Shown: positions 7,817 through 15,927 of the stretch, in pieces
How the letters are laid out: the number at the start of each line of letters is the position of its first letter
How positions within the stretch are numbered: the first letter of the stretch is position 1
From: Christensenella sp. UBA1385
GTDB lineage: Bacteria; Bacillota; Clostridia; Christensenellales; Aristaeellaceae
DNA: 64,000 nucleotides
Direction of reading: 5' to 3'
Assembly (NCBI GenBank): GCA_002305755.1
Contig: DBQV01000007.1
Coordinates: 36,356-100,355, forward strand
Translations under genes and position numbers: made by a program
Notes under the pieces: generated by a model
Databases searched by the model: none
Seen by the model: only the letters and a program-made list of their open reading frames with translations
What the model was told of the DNA's origin: nothing

Positions 7817-8695
7817 ATGCCGCGCGATTACATATTGATGACGGATTCCGACAGCGACCTGCCGTGGAAATTTGCCAGAGACAGGGGTATCCCCGTGGTG
7901 CGCATGCCCTACTCGGTGGGCGATCAGGAATATTTCGACGACAACGGGGAATCCGGCTGCGAGAAGTCCTTCTTCGACAGGATGCGCAAGGGCGAGGCGG
8001 CTTCCACCTCGCTGCTGCCCACAGCGGCCTATCTTGATTATTTCGACCCCATTCTCGCAAAGAACGACCTGTTTTTCATCGCCTTTTCCAGCAAGATGTC
8101 CGCCACCTTCAACAACGTGCTGGAGGCGCGGGAGGAGCTGCTGCAAAAGTATCCGGGCCGCCGCTTTACGGTGGTGGACACGCTGAGCATCTCCTTCCCC
8201 ATGGCGCTGCTGGTGATGCGGGCCTGGGAGCTGTACGATCAGGGTGCCTCGATGGAGGAGCTGGAAAAGTGGCTGCTTGAAAACCGCACCCGTTCCCACG
8301 CCTTCGTCACGGTGGACGATCTGGTCTATTTACGCCGCGGGGGCCGCATCTCCTCCACCAGCGCGGTGGTGGGTTCCATGCTCAACATCAAGCCCATCCT
8401 CACGCTGACCCGCGCGGGCAAGCTGGAAGCCTTCGGCAAGGTGCAGGGCCAGAAGAAGGCCATGAAGGCCATCGTGGACCAGGTGGAGCTCAACATTGAA
8501 AACCCCGCCGGCCAGAAGGTGCTGGTGATCCACGCCGACGCGCCCGAGGAGGCCCGGGAGCTGCGCGAGATGCTGCTCAGGCGCCTGCCCGCCATACAGG
8601 ACCCGGATACCTGCATGATCGGGCCCGTCATCGGCGCTCACGCCGGCCCCGGCACGCTGGGCGTCTGCTTCATGGGCAAGGAAAGGCCCCTCTGA
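7817..8695 (+). CDS. DegV family fatty-acid-binding protein
   Basis: 292-residue DegV (EDD fold) protein. Family members bind a fatty acid, and some act as FakB, handing it to the kinase FakA for phospholipid synthesis. N-terminal lobe has the TDSDSDLP motif (residues 9-16) and the lipid-contact segment FSSKMSATFNN. The C-terminal lobe has LRRGGRISS and the glycine-rich GAHAGPGTLG near the end. ATG chosen at 7817 with CCGGAGG 6 bases upstream and the promoter 33 bases upstream. Four bases separate it from the pdxK-like gene, so they share a transcript. No fakA is nearby. Confidence 0.92.
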   Translation: MPRDYILMTDSDSDLPWKFARDRGIPVVRMPYSVGDQEYFDDNGESGCEKSFFDRMRKGEAASTSLLPTAAYLDYFDPILAKNDLFFIAFSSKMSATFNNVLEAREELLQKYPGRRFTVVDTLSISFPMALLVMRAWELYDQGASMEELEKWLLENRTRSHAFVTVDDLVYLRRGGRISSTSAVVGSMLNIKPILTLTRAGKLEAFGKVQGQKKAMKAIVDQVELNIENPAGQKVLVIHADAPEEARELREMLLRRLPAIQDPDTCMIGPVIGAHAGPGTLGVCFMGKERPL

Positions 8696-8699
8696 CGGT

Positions 8700-9539
8700 A
8701 TGCAGCGGCATATCCTGGTCATTCAGGATCTTTCCTGCCTTGGGCGGTGCTCGCTGCTGGCGGCGCTGCCTGTCTTCAATGCCGCGGGCATCCGCGCCAC
8801 GCCCCTGCCCACGGCCCTTTTGAGCAGCCACACGGGCTTCCCCGGCGCGGCGCGGCGCGACCTGTCGGAGGATATGGCCGCGGCCCTCGGCCAGTGGGAG
8901 ACGCTGGGCCTTGAGTTTGACGCTATCCATATCGGTTATCTGGCGGGCGCCGGGCAACTGCCGGTCATAGAGCGCGCGCTCGGCCTTTTCCTCGGGGAGA
9001 ACACCCGGCTGTTCGTTGACCCTGTGATGGGCGACTGGGGCCGCGCTTACAGCTACTGCGACGGGGCGCTGCTCGAAGGCTTCCGCTCGCTGTGCGCGCG
9101 GGCCGACCTGATCCTGCCCAACCGCACCGAGGCCGCCCTGCTGCTCGGCGAGCCTTATTCCAAGGCTCCGGACAGGCCCGAGGGCCTGCTGCGCCAGCTG
9201 AAGGCCCTGCTCGCGCTGGGCGCGCGCGGCGCTGTGATCACCGGCAGCAACGGCCAGAGCGGCTATACCGGCGCGGTCTGCCTCAGCGAGGGGATGCTCT
9301 CTCCCCGCGCCGCGCTGACGGCGCAGCTGCCGGGGGATTGGCCCGGCACTGGCGATCTGTTTGCCGCCGCCCTGGAGGCCGCCCTGCTGAAGGGAAGGAG
9401 CCTCGAAGCCGCCTGTGAGACCGCGGTGCAATTCGTGGCCCGCTGCCTGCAGGGGGCGGACGCCTCTGCGCAGACTGCCCGTTTCGGCGCGCCTTTTGAG
9501 CGCGCGCTGCCCTGGCTGGCCCTGCGGCTGGCCGATTAA
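8700..9539 (+). CDS. pdxK: Pyridoxal/pyridoxamine kinase (PdxK/PdxY-like)
   Basis: 279-residue ribokinase-superfamily kinase. These enzymes phosphorylate pyridoxal, pyridoxine or pyridoxamine in vitamin B6 salvage. Seen: N-terminal ILVIQDLSCLGRCSLLAALP, typical of pyridoxal kinases; HTGFPG near residue 45; DPVMGDWGR, the conserved central segment; and the anion-hole/catalytic aspartate motif GDWPGTGDLF near residue 213. It starts 4 bases after the degV stop with the ribosome site inside the degV end. A terminator follows directly. PdxK versus PdxY cannot be separated by eye. Confidence 0.88.
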   Translation: MQRHILVIQDLSCLGRCSLLAALPVFNAAGIRATPLPTALLSSHTGFPGAARRDLSEDMAAALGQWETLGLEFDAIHIGYLAGAGQLPVIERALGLFLGENTRLFVDPVMGDWGRAYSYCDGALLEGFRSLCARADLILPNRTEAALLLGEPYSKAPDRPEGLLRQLKALLALGARGAVITGSNGQSGYTGAVCLSEGMLSPRAALTAQLPGDWPGTGDLFAAALEAALLKGRSLEAACETAVQFVARCLQGADASAQTARFGAPFERALPWLALRLAD

Positions 9540-9558
9540 AAGGCTCCGCCTCCGTCAC

Positions 9559-9594
9559 GCCGTTTTCCGTTTCGGAAAGCGGCTTTTTCGTTTT
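9559..9594 (+). terminator. Terminator after pdxK
   Basis: Ten-base-pair stem GCCGTTTTCC / GGAAAGCGGC (one G-T pair), GTTTC loop, then TTTTTCGTTTT. Confidence 0.85.
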
Positions 9595-9757
9595 CCGGCG
9601 GGCCCGGTCTCTCCTTGAGGAGAAATCGGTATCGGCGTCAGGCAGGAATCGGGCGGGTGCGCGTCGAAATAAGAATATTCGGCCGATTTTGTTGTTCGCG
9701 GCCGTCTTCGCCCCCGCGCCGCGGGCGGCGAAAGAGTGTTGCCCGGAGGGATCAAGC

Positions 9758-12700
9758 ATGCTGACAGAGGACAGGCTCAGAAAACAGACAGAGCCCGCGG
9801 AATGGGCCGCGGGGGCCGCCATGGCCGCGCACGGCAGGCTGCGCGAGCTGCGGACCGGCCCGGGTCTGATAGAATACATGACCACGGAGGAGCCCTACGC
9901 GCTTGTGCGCCTGAGCGCCTCGGAGGGCGCGCGCTGCGACTGCGGGCAGCCCAGCTGCCGCCACATCGTGGCCGCCTTCCTGACGGCCAGGGGCAGCGGC
10001 AGTCTGAGCGAGCTGGAGAGCTACAGCGACCGGCTGGCCAGCGAGGCCTTCTACGAGGCGGTGGAGAGCATCATCCCCCGCTCGGCCGCGCTGACGCTGG
10101 AGCCCTCGCTCTTTGTGTCGGAGCGGGGCGAGCTGAGCCTCTCCCTGCGCGCGGGCGAGGGCAGGCTGTACGTGGTGCGCAGCCTGCCCCGTTTCCTCGC
10201 CGCGCTGGAAACCGGCGAGGAGGTGGAGCTTTCCAGCGGCCACAGCCTGCAGGTGCATTTCGACGATTTCTCAAAGGATGAGGCGGCCCTGCTGCACACC
10301 CTGCTGGGCCACGCGCAGGCGCTGAGCGCGGGCGAGGCCAGGCTGAGCCCGCAGCAGGCGCGCAAGCTGCCGCTCTCGGGCGAGATCGCCTCGCGCGTGC
10401 TGGAGGGGCTTGAAAAGCTGCGCTTCCGCCTGACCCACGGCGGCGTCACCCTTCTGCAGAAGGGCGTGGAGCGCTGCCCGCTGCCCGTGGTCTTCTATGT
10501 GGGGGGCAACCGCAGCGGCCTGAGCATCCGCGCGCAGCTGGATTTTCCCTGCGAGCCCGTGGGCAGCGACGGGCGCTACATGATCTGCAGGGGACGCCTC
10601 GTCAGGCTGGCGCAGGAGGATGAGGCGCTGGCCCGCGTGGTGCTGGGCCGCGAGGACAAGCTCTTCACCTTCCCCCGCGGCGAGGTGGGCCGCGTGACGG
10701 GCGAGCTGCTGCCCACGCTGATGCGCAGCCACGCCGTGATACTGGATGAGAACCTGGAGCGGCGTATGATCCGCCGTCCGCTGTCCGCCAAGGTCTATCT
10801 GGATCAGCAGGGCAGCGCCATCCGCGCGCAGGTGCGCTTCGCCTACGGCGACATCGAGATCGACCCCTTCTCCATCGATAAGGAGGAAACGCGCCTGCTT
10901 CTGCACGACGCCGTGGGCGAGCGCCGCCTGCTGGAGGCGCTGGCGGACGCGGGCTTTCGCGTGCAGAAGGGCTTTGTCTATCTGTCGGGCGAGGAGGAGA
11001 TCTATGGCTTCCTCACCGGCGGCGTGCAGGACCTGGGCCAGAAAGCCGAGCTGTTCTTAAGCCGGGAGTTCAGGCGCCTTGCGCCGCGCACGCCCAGCCT
11101 GTCGGGCCGCCTGAGCGGCGGGGGCGGCAGCCTGAAGCTGACGGTGCTTGACGACGGCACGCCCGTCGAGGAGCTGGTGCCGCTGCTGGAGGCCATCCGC
11201 AGCCACAAGCGCTACTTCCGCTATAAAAACGGTGCCTTCATCACCCTGCAGGGCGCGGAGCCCTGGCAGGGCTTTGCCGAGGCGGCGCTGGAGGCCGTGA
11301 AGGATCAGGGTGAGCTGCGCAGCATCAGGGGCTATCGCGCCGCCTACCTGAAGGCCCTGATCGACGAAGGCGGCCTGCCGGTCGACCTGTCGCCCGAGGC
11401 CGAGCGCCTGGCGCGCGGCGACGAGCAAAGCCCCGAAAGCCCCGTGGCCGGGCTGCACGCCTATCAGGAAAGGGGCTTTGCCTGGCTGTGCTCGCTGCGC
11501 CGCCTGGGCATGGGCGGCATTCTGGCCGATGAGATGGGCCTTGGAAAAACGGTGCAGACTATCGCCGCCATCCGCCTGTGGGTGGAAACCGAAGCGGAGC
11601 GCCGCCCCGGCATCATCGTGGTGCCCACCACGCTCACCTACAACTGGCTGAGCGAGCTGAAGCGCTTTGCCCCGGCGCTGCGGGTGGAGCTGATCTCGGG
11701 CGGGCGGGCCAGGCGCGCCCGACAGATCGCCCTGTTTGAAGGGGAGGAGGCGCCGGACATCCTGCTGACCAGCTACCCGCTTGTGCGGCAGGACATCGAC
11801 CTGCTGGAAAAGCTCGACTTCCGCTTCGCAGTGCTCGACGAGGCGCAGTACATCAAAAACGCGCTCAGCCAGTCGGCCCGCGCGGTCAAGCGCCTCCCGG
11901 CGCGCACGCGCCTGGCCCTGTCGGGCACGCCCATGGAAAACAATGTGGCTGAGCTGTGGAGCCTGTTTGATTTCGTGATGCCGGGCTATCTGCCCGGCCT
12001 GCGCGATTTCGTCCGGCGCTACGATCAGGGCAGGAACGCGCAGGACCTGCTGCGGCGCATCCGCCCCTTCCTGATGCGCCGCCTGAAGAAGGAGGTGATG
12101 GCGGAGCTGCCCGACAAGGTGGAATCCGTCATGACCGTCCCGATGACGGGCGAGCAGCGCAAGGTCTATCTGGCCGTGCTCAACCAGAAGCGCCTGCGCA
12201 TGGAGGGGCTGCTGTCGCACGGGGCGCTGTCCACCGGGCGGGCCGAGGTGCTCTCCGCCATGACGGAGCTGCGCCAGATCTGCTGCCACCCCGCCCTGGT
12301 GATGCCGGGCTTCGGGGGCGAGGCGGGCAAGGTGAAGCTGCTGGAAGACCTGCTGCCCCAGGCCATCGGCGAAGGCCACCGCGTGCTGATCTTCAGCCAG
12401 TTCACGCAGATGCTCAAGCTGCTGCGGCGAAAGCTCTATCAGGAGGGGGTGGAGACCCTGTATCTGGACGGAGACACCAGGCCGGAGGAGCGCCAGCAGC
12501 TGGTGGACCGTTTCAACGCGGGCGAAAAGCCCGTCTTCCTCATCTCGCTCAAGGCAGGCGGCACCGGCCTGAACCTGACGGGGGCCGACATGGTCATCCA
12601 CTACGACCCCTGGTGGAATCCCTCGGCGGAGGACCAGGCCGCGGACCGCGCCCACAGGCTGGGGCAGGAGAGGAACGTGCAGGTGCTGCGCCTGGTGATG

Positions 12701-12877
12701 CACGATTCCATCGAGGAGCAGGTGCTGGCCCTCGGCCGCGGCAAGCGCAGGCTGTTTGAGCAGCTGATCACCCCCGGCGAGCAGATGCCCCAGAAGCTCT
12801 CACAGCAGGATATCCTGAAGCTGTTCAGCGTTTCCTCCCAGCAGGAGGAGCAGGAGACGGAGAGCGACGCTTCCTGA
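9758..12877 (+). CDS. SNF2/RapA-type helicase with N-terminal SWIM zinc finger
   Basis: 1039-residue superfamily 2 ATPase of the SNF2 group, a DNA- or RNA-polymerase-remodelling translocase whose partner in bacteria is usually unknown. N-terminal SWIM zinc-binding motif CDCGQPSCRH lies near residue 65. It is followed by a long SNF2-associated region and then the ATPase core: Walker A DEMGLGKTVQT (about residue 590), VVPTTLTYNW, Walker B DEAQYIKN, the segment LALSGTPMEN and, in the second lobe, VLIFSQFTQM, LKAGGTGLNLTGADMV and DRAHRLGQ. Start at 9758 has GGAGGG upstream; the frame is open farther back without a ribosome site. Monocistronic, ordinary codon use, all core motifs intact. Confidence 0.93.
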   Translation: MLTEDRLRKQTEPAEWAAGAAMAAHGRLRELRTGPGLIEYMTTEEPYALVRLSASEGARCDCGQPSCRHIVAAFLTARGSGSLSELESYSDRLASEAFYEAVESIIPRSAALTLEPSLFVSERGELSLSLRAGEGRLYVVRSLPRFLAALETGEEVELSSGHSLQVHFDDFSKDEAALLHTLLGHAQALSAGEARLSPQQARKLPLSGEIASRVLEGLEKLRFRLTHGGVTLLQKGVERCPLPVVFYVGGNRSGLSIRAQLDFPCEPVGSDGRYMICRGRLVRLAQEDEALARVVLGREDKLFTFPRGEVGRVTGELLPTLMRSHAVILDENLERRMIRRPLSAKVYLDQQGSAIRAQVRFAYGDIEIDPFSIDKEETRLLLHDAVGERRLLEALADAGFRVQKGFVYLSGEEEIYGFLTGGVQDLGQKAELFLSREFRRLAPRTPSLSGRLSGGGGSLKLTVLDDGTPVEELVPLLEAIRSHKRYFRYKNGAFITLQGAEPWQGFAEAALEAVKDQGELRSIRGYRAAYLKALIDEGGLPVDLSPEAERLARGDEQSPESPVAGLHAYQERGFAWLCSLRRLGMGGILADEMGLGKTVQTIAAIRLWVETEAERRPGIIVVPTTLTYNWLSELKRFAPALRVELISGGRARRARQIALFEGEEAPDILLTSYPLVRQDIDLLEKLDFRFAVLDEAQYIKNALSQSARAVKRLPARTRLALSGTPMENNVAELWSLFDFVMPGYLPGLRDFVRRYDQGRNAQDLLRRIRPFLMRRLKKEVMAELPDKVESVMTVPMTGEQRKVYLAVLNQKRLRMEGLLSHGALSTGRAEVLSAMTELRQICCHPALVMPGFGGEAGKVKLLEDLLPQAIGEGHRVLIFSQFTQMLKLLRRKLYQEGVETLYLDGDTRPEERQQLVDRFNAGEKPVFLISLKAGGTGLNLTGADMVIHYDPWWNPSAEDQAADRAHRLGQERNVQVLRLVMHDSIEEQVLALGRGKRRLFEQLITPGEQMPQKLSQQDILKLFSVSSQQEEQETESDAS

Positions 12878-12957
12878 GCAAGGGCTTTGGGCTGACGGGC
12901 AAACAGGCGCTTGATGCCGGGCGCGCCGCGCGGGCTCCGCATTCTGTCGTCTTGTGC

Positions 12958-12986
12958 TTGTCTTTCACAATCTCTCGGGGTATAAT
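12958..12986 (+). promoter_or_regulatory. Promoter of ireB-ruvX
   Basis: TTGTCT and a perfect TATAAT with a 17-base spacer, 22 bases before the ireB ATG. Confidence 0.75.
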
Positions 12987-13008
12987 CAAACAAAAGGAGG
13001 GTCTGGCG

Positions 13009-13272
13009 ATGAGTGAACAGTTCGGCACCACCAAGCTGACGCCGGTCATGCCCAAGGCGGAATCCCCGGACGAGATCCTGGCACATGTATACAAGGCGCT
13101 TCAAACGAAGGGCTATGATCCGATCGCGCAGCTGACAGGCTATATCCTGACGGGCGATCCCACCTACATCACCAGCCATGAATCGGCCCGCAGCCTGATC
13201 TGCCGGCTGGAGCGCGATGAGATACTGGAAGAGCTGGTGCGCTTTTACGTGCGCAACCGTCTGGAGGGCTGA
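13009..13272 (+). CDS. ireB: IreB family regulatory phosphoprotein (UPF0297)
   Basis: 87-residue IreB/YrzL protein. In enterococci IreB is a substrate of the Ser/Thr kinase IreK and affects cephalosporin resistance. The sequence opens with FGTTKLTPVMPK, the family's N-terminal motif with the neighbouring threonines, and continues with GYDPIAQLTGYILTGDPTYI, which is almost invariant in the family. Strong AAAGGAGGG ribosome site and a good promoter. The stop codon overlaps the ruvX ATG by one base (TGATG), the conserved Clostridia/Bacilli arrangement. No IreK-type kinase gene is in the window. Confidence 0.95.
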   Translation: MSEQFGTTKLTPVMPKAESPDEILAHVYKALQTKGYDPIAQLTGYILTGDPTYITSHESARSLICRLERDEILEELVRFYVRNRLEG

Positions 13273-14045
13273 TGGCGCGCCTGCTTGGACTGGATATCGG
13301 GGACAGGCGCATCGGCCTGGCCCTTTCGGATGAGGGCGAGCTGATCGCCAGCCCGCACAGCGTATACCACCGGGTGGGCTGGGGGCCGGACAGCTCCTAT
13401 TTTTTGTCACTTGCGCAGCAGCTGAATGTGGCGTATATTGTGGCGGGCCTGCCGCTCAATATGGACGGCTCTTTGGGCCCGCAGGCAAAAAAGACGCAGG
13501 ATTTCTGCGCCCAGCTTGAACAGAAGGGCCTGAAGGTCGTCTTCATGGACGAGCGGCTCACCACCAAGTCCGCTGAAATGGCCCTGATCGAGGGCGGTAT
13601 GCGCCGCCCGGACCGGAAGGAAACGGTGGATAAGATCGCCGCGGCGCTGATCCTGCAAAGCTATCTGGATCAGAAGCGGCAGACCAAGCCCGAACAAAAG
13701 CAGGAGGATATCCCCATGGATGAACACAAGGACCTGGCCCAGGAGATCGAGCAGGAAGACGAAGAATTCGATAACATCATCGAGCTGACCGACGAGGACG
13801 GCGTCACCACCGAGTTTGAATATCAGGCCACCATTGAGCTGGACGGCGAAGAGTACGTCGTGCTGATGGCCCCCGAAGAAGAGGATGAGGACGAGGATGA
13901 AGGCAGCGTCGTCATCATGAAGATCGAAGAAGAAAACGGCGAAGACGTCTACGTCACCGTGGAAGACGATGAGGTGGCGCAGAAGGTGTTCGACCTGTTC
14001 CTCGAATATCTGGACGAGGAAGAGGAAGGCGAAGGCGAAGAGTAA
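13272..14045 (+). CDS. ruvX: Putative Holliday junction resolvase RuvX fused to a DUF1292 domain
   Basis: Residues 1 to about 140 are RuvX/YqgF, an RNase H-fold nuclease implicated in Holliday-junction resolution or rRNA maturation: LLGLDIGDRRIGLALSD carries the first catalytic Asp, then VAGLPLNMDGS, VVFMDERLTTKSAE and DKIAAALILQSYL. Residues from about 149 form an acidic DUF1292 domain (FDNIIELTDEDGV, FEYQATIELDGEEYVVLM, VFDLFLEYLDEEEE). In Bacillus relatives these are two genes. Here there is no stop between them, yet an intact AGGAGG and an in-frame ATG at 13716 sit exactly at the junction, so the DUF1292 part may also be made alone. A terminator follows. Confidence 0.92.
   Translation: MARLLGLDIGDRRIGLALSDEGELIASPHSVYHRVGWGPDSSYFLSLAQQLNVAYIVAGLPLNMDGSLGPQAKKTQDFCAQLEQKGLKVVFMDERLTTKSAEMALIEGGMRRPDRKETVDKIAAALILQSYLDQKRQTKPEQKQEDIPMDEHKDLAQEIEQEDEEFDNIIELTDEDGVTTEFEYQATIELDGEEYVVLMAPEEEDEDEDEGSVVIMKIEEENGEDVYVTVEDDEVAQKVFDLFLEYLDEEEEGEGEE
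13703..13718 (+). promoter_or_regulatory. Internal ribosome site and start codon at the RuvX/DUF1292 junction
   Basis: AGGAGG followed 7 bases later by ATG (13716) in the ruvX frame. It would give a free 109-residue DUF1292 protein beginning MDEHKDLAQEI. Confidence 0.5.
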
Positions 14046-14067
14046 TACCGATCCGGGCCGTTACTGA

Positions 14068-14098
14068 CCCCCCGGCAGCGCGCTGCCGGGGGGCTTTC
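14068..14098 (+). terminator. Terminator after ruvX
   Basis: Perfect 26-base palindrome CCCCCCGGCAGCG / CGCTGCCGGGGGG followed by CTTTCT. Likely also blocks readthrough from the opposite operon. Confidence 0.8.
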
Positions 14099-14126
14099 TG
14101 TGCTGACGGACTGATTTCGTCTGATA

Positions 14127-14786
14127 CTATGTCGAGGCGTCCTGATCCACGTCCAGCACCACGAGCCGCGGGGCCTGGCCGATGTCCTCCCCGGTGATGC
14201 GCAGCAGGGGCTGGCGCGAGGGCGTGAGGGGCGCTGAGGCGCTCAGGAAGGTATCGATGGATTCGATGTTCTGGAAGCCGCGGCTGCCGTCCCTGTAGTG
14301 CATGGGGATGATAACGGCGGGGGCGATCAGGCGGGCGTAGCGGGCGGCCTGCTCCGCGTTCAGGGTGTAGGTGCCGCCAACGGGCAGCAGCAGCAGGTCC
14401 GCGCCGCGCAGGGCCTGGGTGACGCTCTCGTCGGGCAGCGCGCCCAGATCGCCCAGGTGCACGATGCGCAGGCCTTCCGCCTCGATCATGAAGATGGTGT
14501 TGGCGCCGCGCTGCGCGCCATGCCTGTCATCGTGGAAGGAGGGGTAGCCGGTCACGCTCAGGCCCGGGGCGGGGCTGTGGCTGCCCGTGCCGCGCAGCAC
14601 GCGGGGGCTGCCCTTCACCTTGGCAAGACAGCTGTGATCGAAGTGATCGTGGCTCACGGTCACGATGTCCGCCCGGGTCTCGCGGTAGGGATAGGGCACG
14701 GTCTCATTGAAGGGATCGGTCAGCAGGCGCAGGCCCCCCTCCGTTTCCAGCAGAAATTCGGAGTGGCCGTGGTAGCGGATCAGCAT
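14127..14786 (-). CDS. MBL-fold metal-dependent hydrolase (UlaG-like)
   Basis: 219-residue metallo-beta-lactamase-fold protein. The metal site is visible as SHDHFDHS (HxHxDH; residues 45-52), plus YPSFHDD, HLGDLGALPD and IIPMHYRDG for the later His/Asp ligands. Short single-domain form as in UPF0173/UlaG-like hydrolases; the substrate is unknown. It is the last gene of a three-gene minus-strand operon, 5 bases after the 168-residue protein. ATG at 14786 with GGGGAGGTAAA upstream. Confidence 0.87.
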   Translation of the reverse strand: MLIRYHGHSEFLLETEGGLRLLTDPFNETVPYPYRETRADIVTVSHDHFDHSCLAKVKGSPRVLRGTGSHSPAPGLSVTGYPSFHDDRHGAQRGANTIFMIEAEGLRIVHLGDLGALPDESVTQALRGADLLLLPVGGTYTLNAEQAARYARLIAPAVIIPMHYRDGSRGFQNIESIDTFLSASAPLTPSRQPLLRITGEDIGQAPRLVVLDVDQDAST

Positions 14787-14791
14787 GGCGT

Positions 14792-15298
14792 TTACCTCCC
14801 CATATAGTATTCCGTCTGATCGTTCAGCATCGCCGAGAGCAGCCTGGCCGCGTGCGCCGGCGGGGCCTTGCCCTCGCGCAGCGCTTCCGCCAGCGCCCCG
14901 CGCAGCAGGCGGAGCAGCTTACCCGTATCGTTCAGCCGCGCCAGGCGGAGGGCCAGCGCCAGCGTGCCCATATCCTGCCTGGAAAGGGGCGCTTCGTGCC
15001 GCATCAGGATGCTGCACAGGCCCCAAAGCGCTGCGTTTTCCCCGCTGAGGGGTGGCAGTGCGGCAGGCGGCAGGCCCTCGTAATAGGCGGCGTAGGCCTC
15101 GTCCGGCCAGTCGATCAGTGTGAGCGCGTCCTCGCGCCGCAGCGCATAGCCCGCGGCCCTCAGCCTGCCGGCCGCCCCGCCGCCCGGCGCGCGGGCCTCA
15201 AAATCGCTGATAAAAAGAGCGCGCCCCGCCCTGTCGCTCCGAAGAAGACAGGGCGAGGCGATAAGCGTCAGGATCTCTTCGCGCCGCGGCGGCCTCAT
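14792..15298 (-). CDS. Hypothetical protein, 168 aa
   Basis: I do not recognise the family. The protein is alanine-, leucine- and arginine-rich and mostly helical in look, with no membrane segment or signal peptide. N-terminal half (ALFISDFEARAPGG, DALTLIDWPDEAYAAYYEGL) resembles a small mixed alpha/beta domain; the C-terminal half is helical with AARLLSAML. Its ATG overlaps the DUF1934 stop codon by 4 bases (15295-15298), and the MBL hydrolase follows after 5 bases, so it is surely translated as part of that operon. The context suggests a clade-specific gene. Confidence 0.7.
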   Translation of the reverse strand: MRPPRREEILTLIASPCLLRSDRAGRALFISDFEARAPGGGAAGRLRAAGYALRREDALTLIDWPDEAYAAYYEGLPPAALPPLSGENAALWGLCSILMRHEAPLSRQDMGTLALALRLARLNDTGKLLRLLRGALAEALREGKAPPAHAARLLSAMLNDQTEYYMGR

Positions 15299-15732
15299 GC
15301 CTGCTTGCTGGGCGAGAAGCTGATTTTCAGGTCGTTCACCGAGGTGTATTGGCCCTGGATGTCCAGCTGGTATCGCAGGGCGATCTCGCCTCTGCCCGTA
15401 TCCTCCACCCGGTAGTTGACCTGGGTGGGAAAGATGCCCATGCCGAAGCTGCCGAAGGGCGTGGCATAGTTCGTCTCAAAGCGCCGGCCCTGTCGGAAGA
15501 CCATGTTGGTGCCCCAGGAGCCGTCGCGCGCCATGGTGACCACGCCGCCGTTCATCGTCATGGTGATGCGGCGCTTTTCCTTGCTGTCGCCCTGGTTTTC
15601 CTCGTAGCGCAGCTTCCACGAATCGTTTTCGCCTGTCAGGGTGCCGGTCGTGATCAAACGCATGGCTTCATCGGTCTCGCCAAAATCGCTGGTGACCCCC
15701 GTTACCGTCAGTAAGACCTTTCTGCGTTTCAT
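15295..15732 (-). CDS. DUF1934 family beta-barrel protein (YwiB-like)
   Basis: 145-residue protein of the DUF1934 (YwiB-like) family, small cytoplasmic calycin-like beta barrels of unknown role found across Bacillota. Seen: N-terminal VLLTVTGVTSD, WKLRYEENQ, a glycine turn in MNGGVVTMARDG, and the C-terminal VNYRVEDTGRGEIALRYQLD followed by the NDLKISF strand. In several Bacillota the gene lies upstream of argS; here argS is elsewhere in the window. First gene of a three-gene operon with a clear promoter flanked by a 10-base inverted repeat. Confidence 0.85.
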   Translation of the reverse strand: MKRRKVLLTVTGVTSDFGETDEAMRLITTGTLTGENDSWKLRYEENQGDSKEKRRITMTMNGGVVTMARDGSWGTNMVFRQGRRFETNYATPFGSFGMGIFPTQVNYRVEDTGRGEIALRYQLDIQGQYTSVNDLKISFSPSKQA

Positions 15733-15739
15733 GCAAACA

Positions 15740-15790
15740 CCCCCTGTTCCGCATTTATTATACCCGATCCCTCGGGCTGTGAACAGGGGG
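15740..15790 (-). promoter_or_regulatory. Promoter of the DUF1934 operon bracketed by an inverted repeat
   Basis: Minus-strand TGTTCA and TATAAT with a 17-base spacer (15757-15785). A perfect 10-base inverted repeat, CCCCCTGTTC (15740-15749) and GAACAGGGGG (15781-15790), brackets the -10 box; its outer arm overlaps the -35 box. It could be an operator or a transcript hairpin end. Confidence 0.5.
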
Positions 15791-15843
15791 CGGGTGCGGG
15801 GCCGGGCGCGGAGTCTGGCGCGCCCCGGGCCGATCTGCTCGTG

Positions 15844-15872
15844 TTGTCAAACAGTGGCTCGAATGCTATACT
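15844..15872 (+). promoter_or_regulatory. Promoter of the M42-alaS operon
   Basis: TTGTCA and TATACT with a 17-base spacer, 55 bases upstream of the first M42 start codon. Confidence 0.65.
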
Positions 15873-15927
15873 TTACCGTAGTTTCGCGCTTTTTTTCGCG
15901 GGCGCGGCCATGGAGAAGGAGGGTCCC

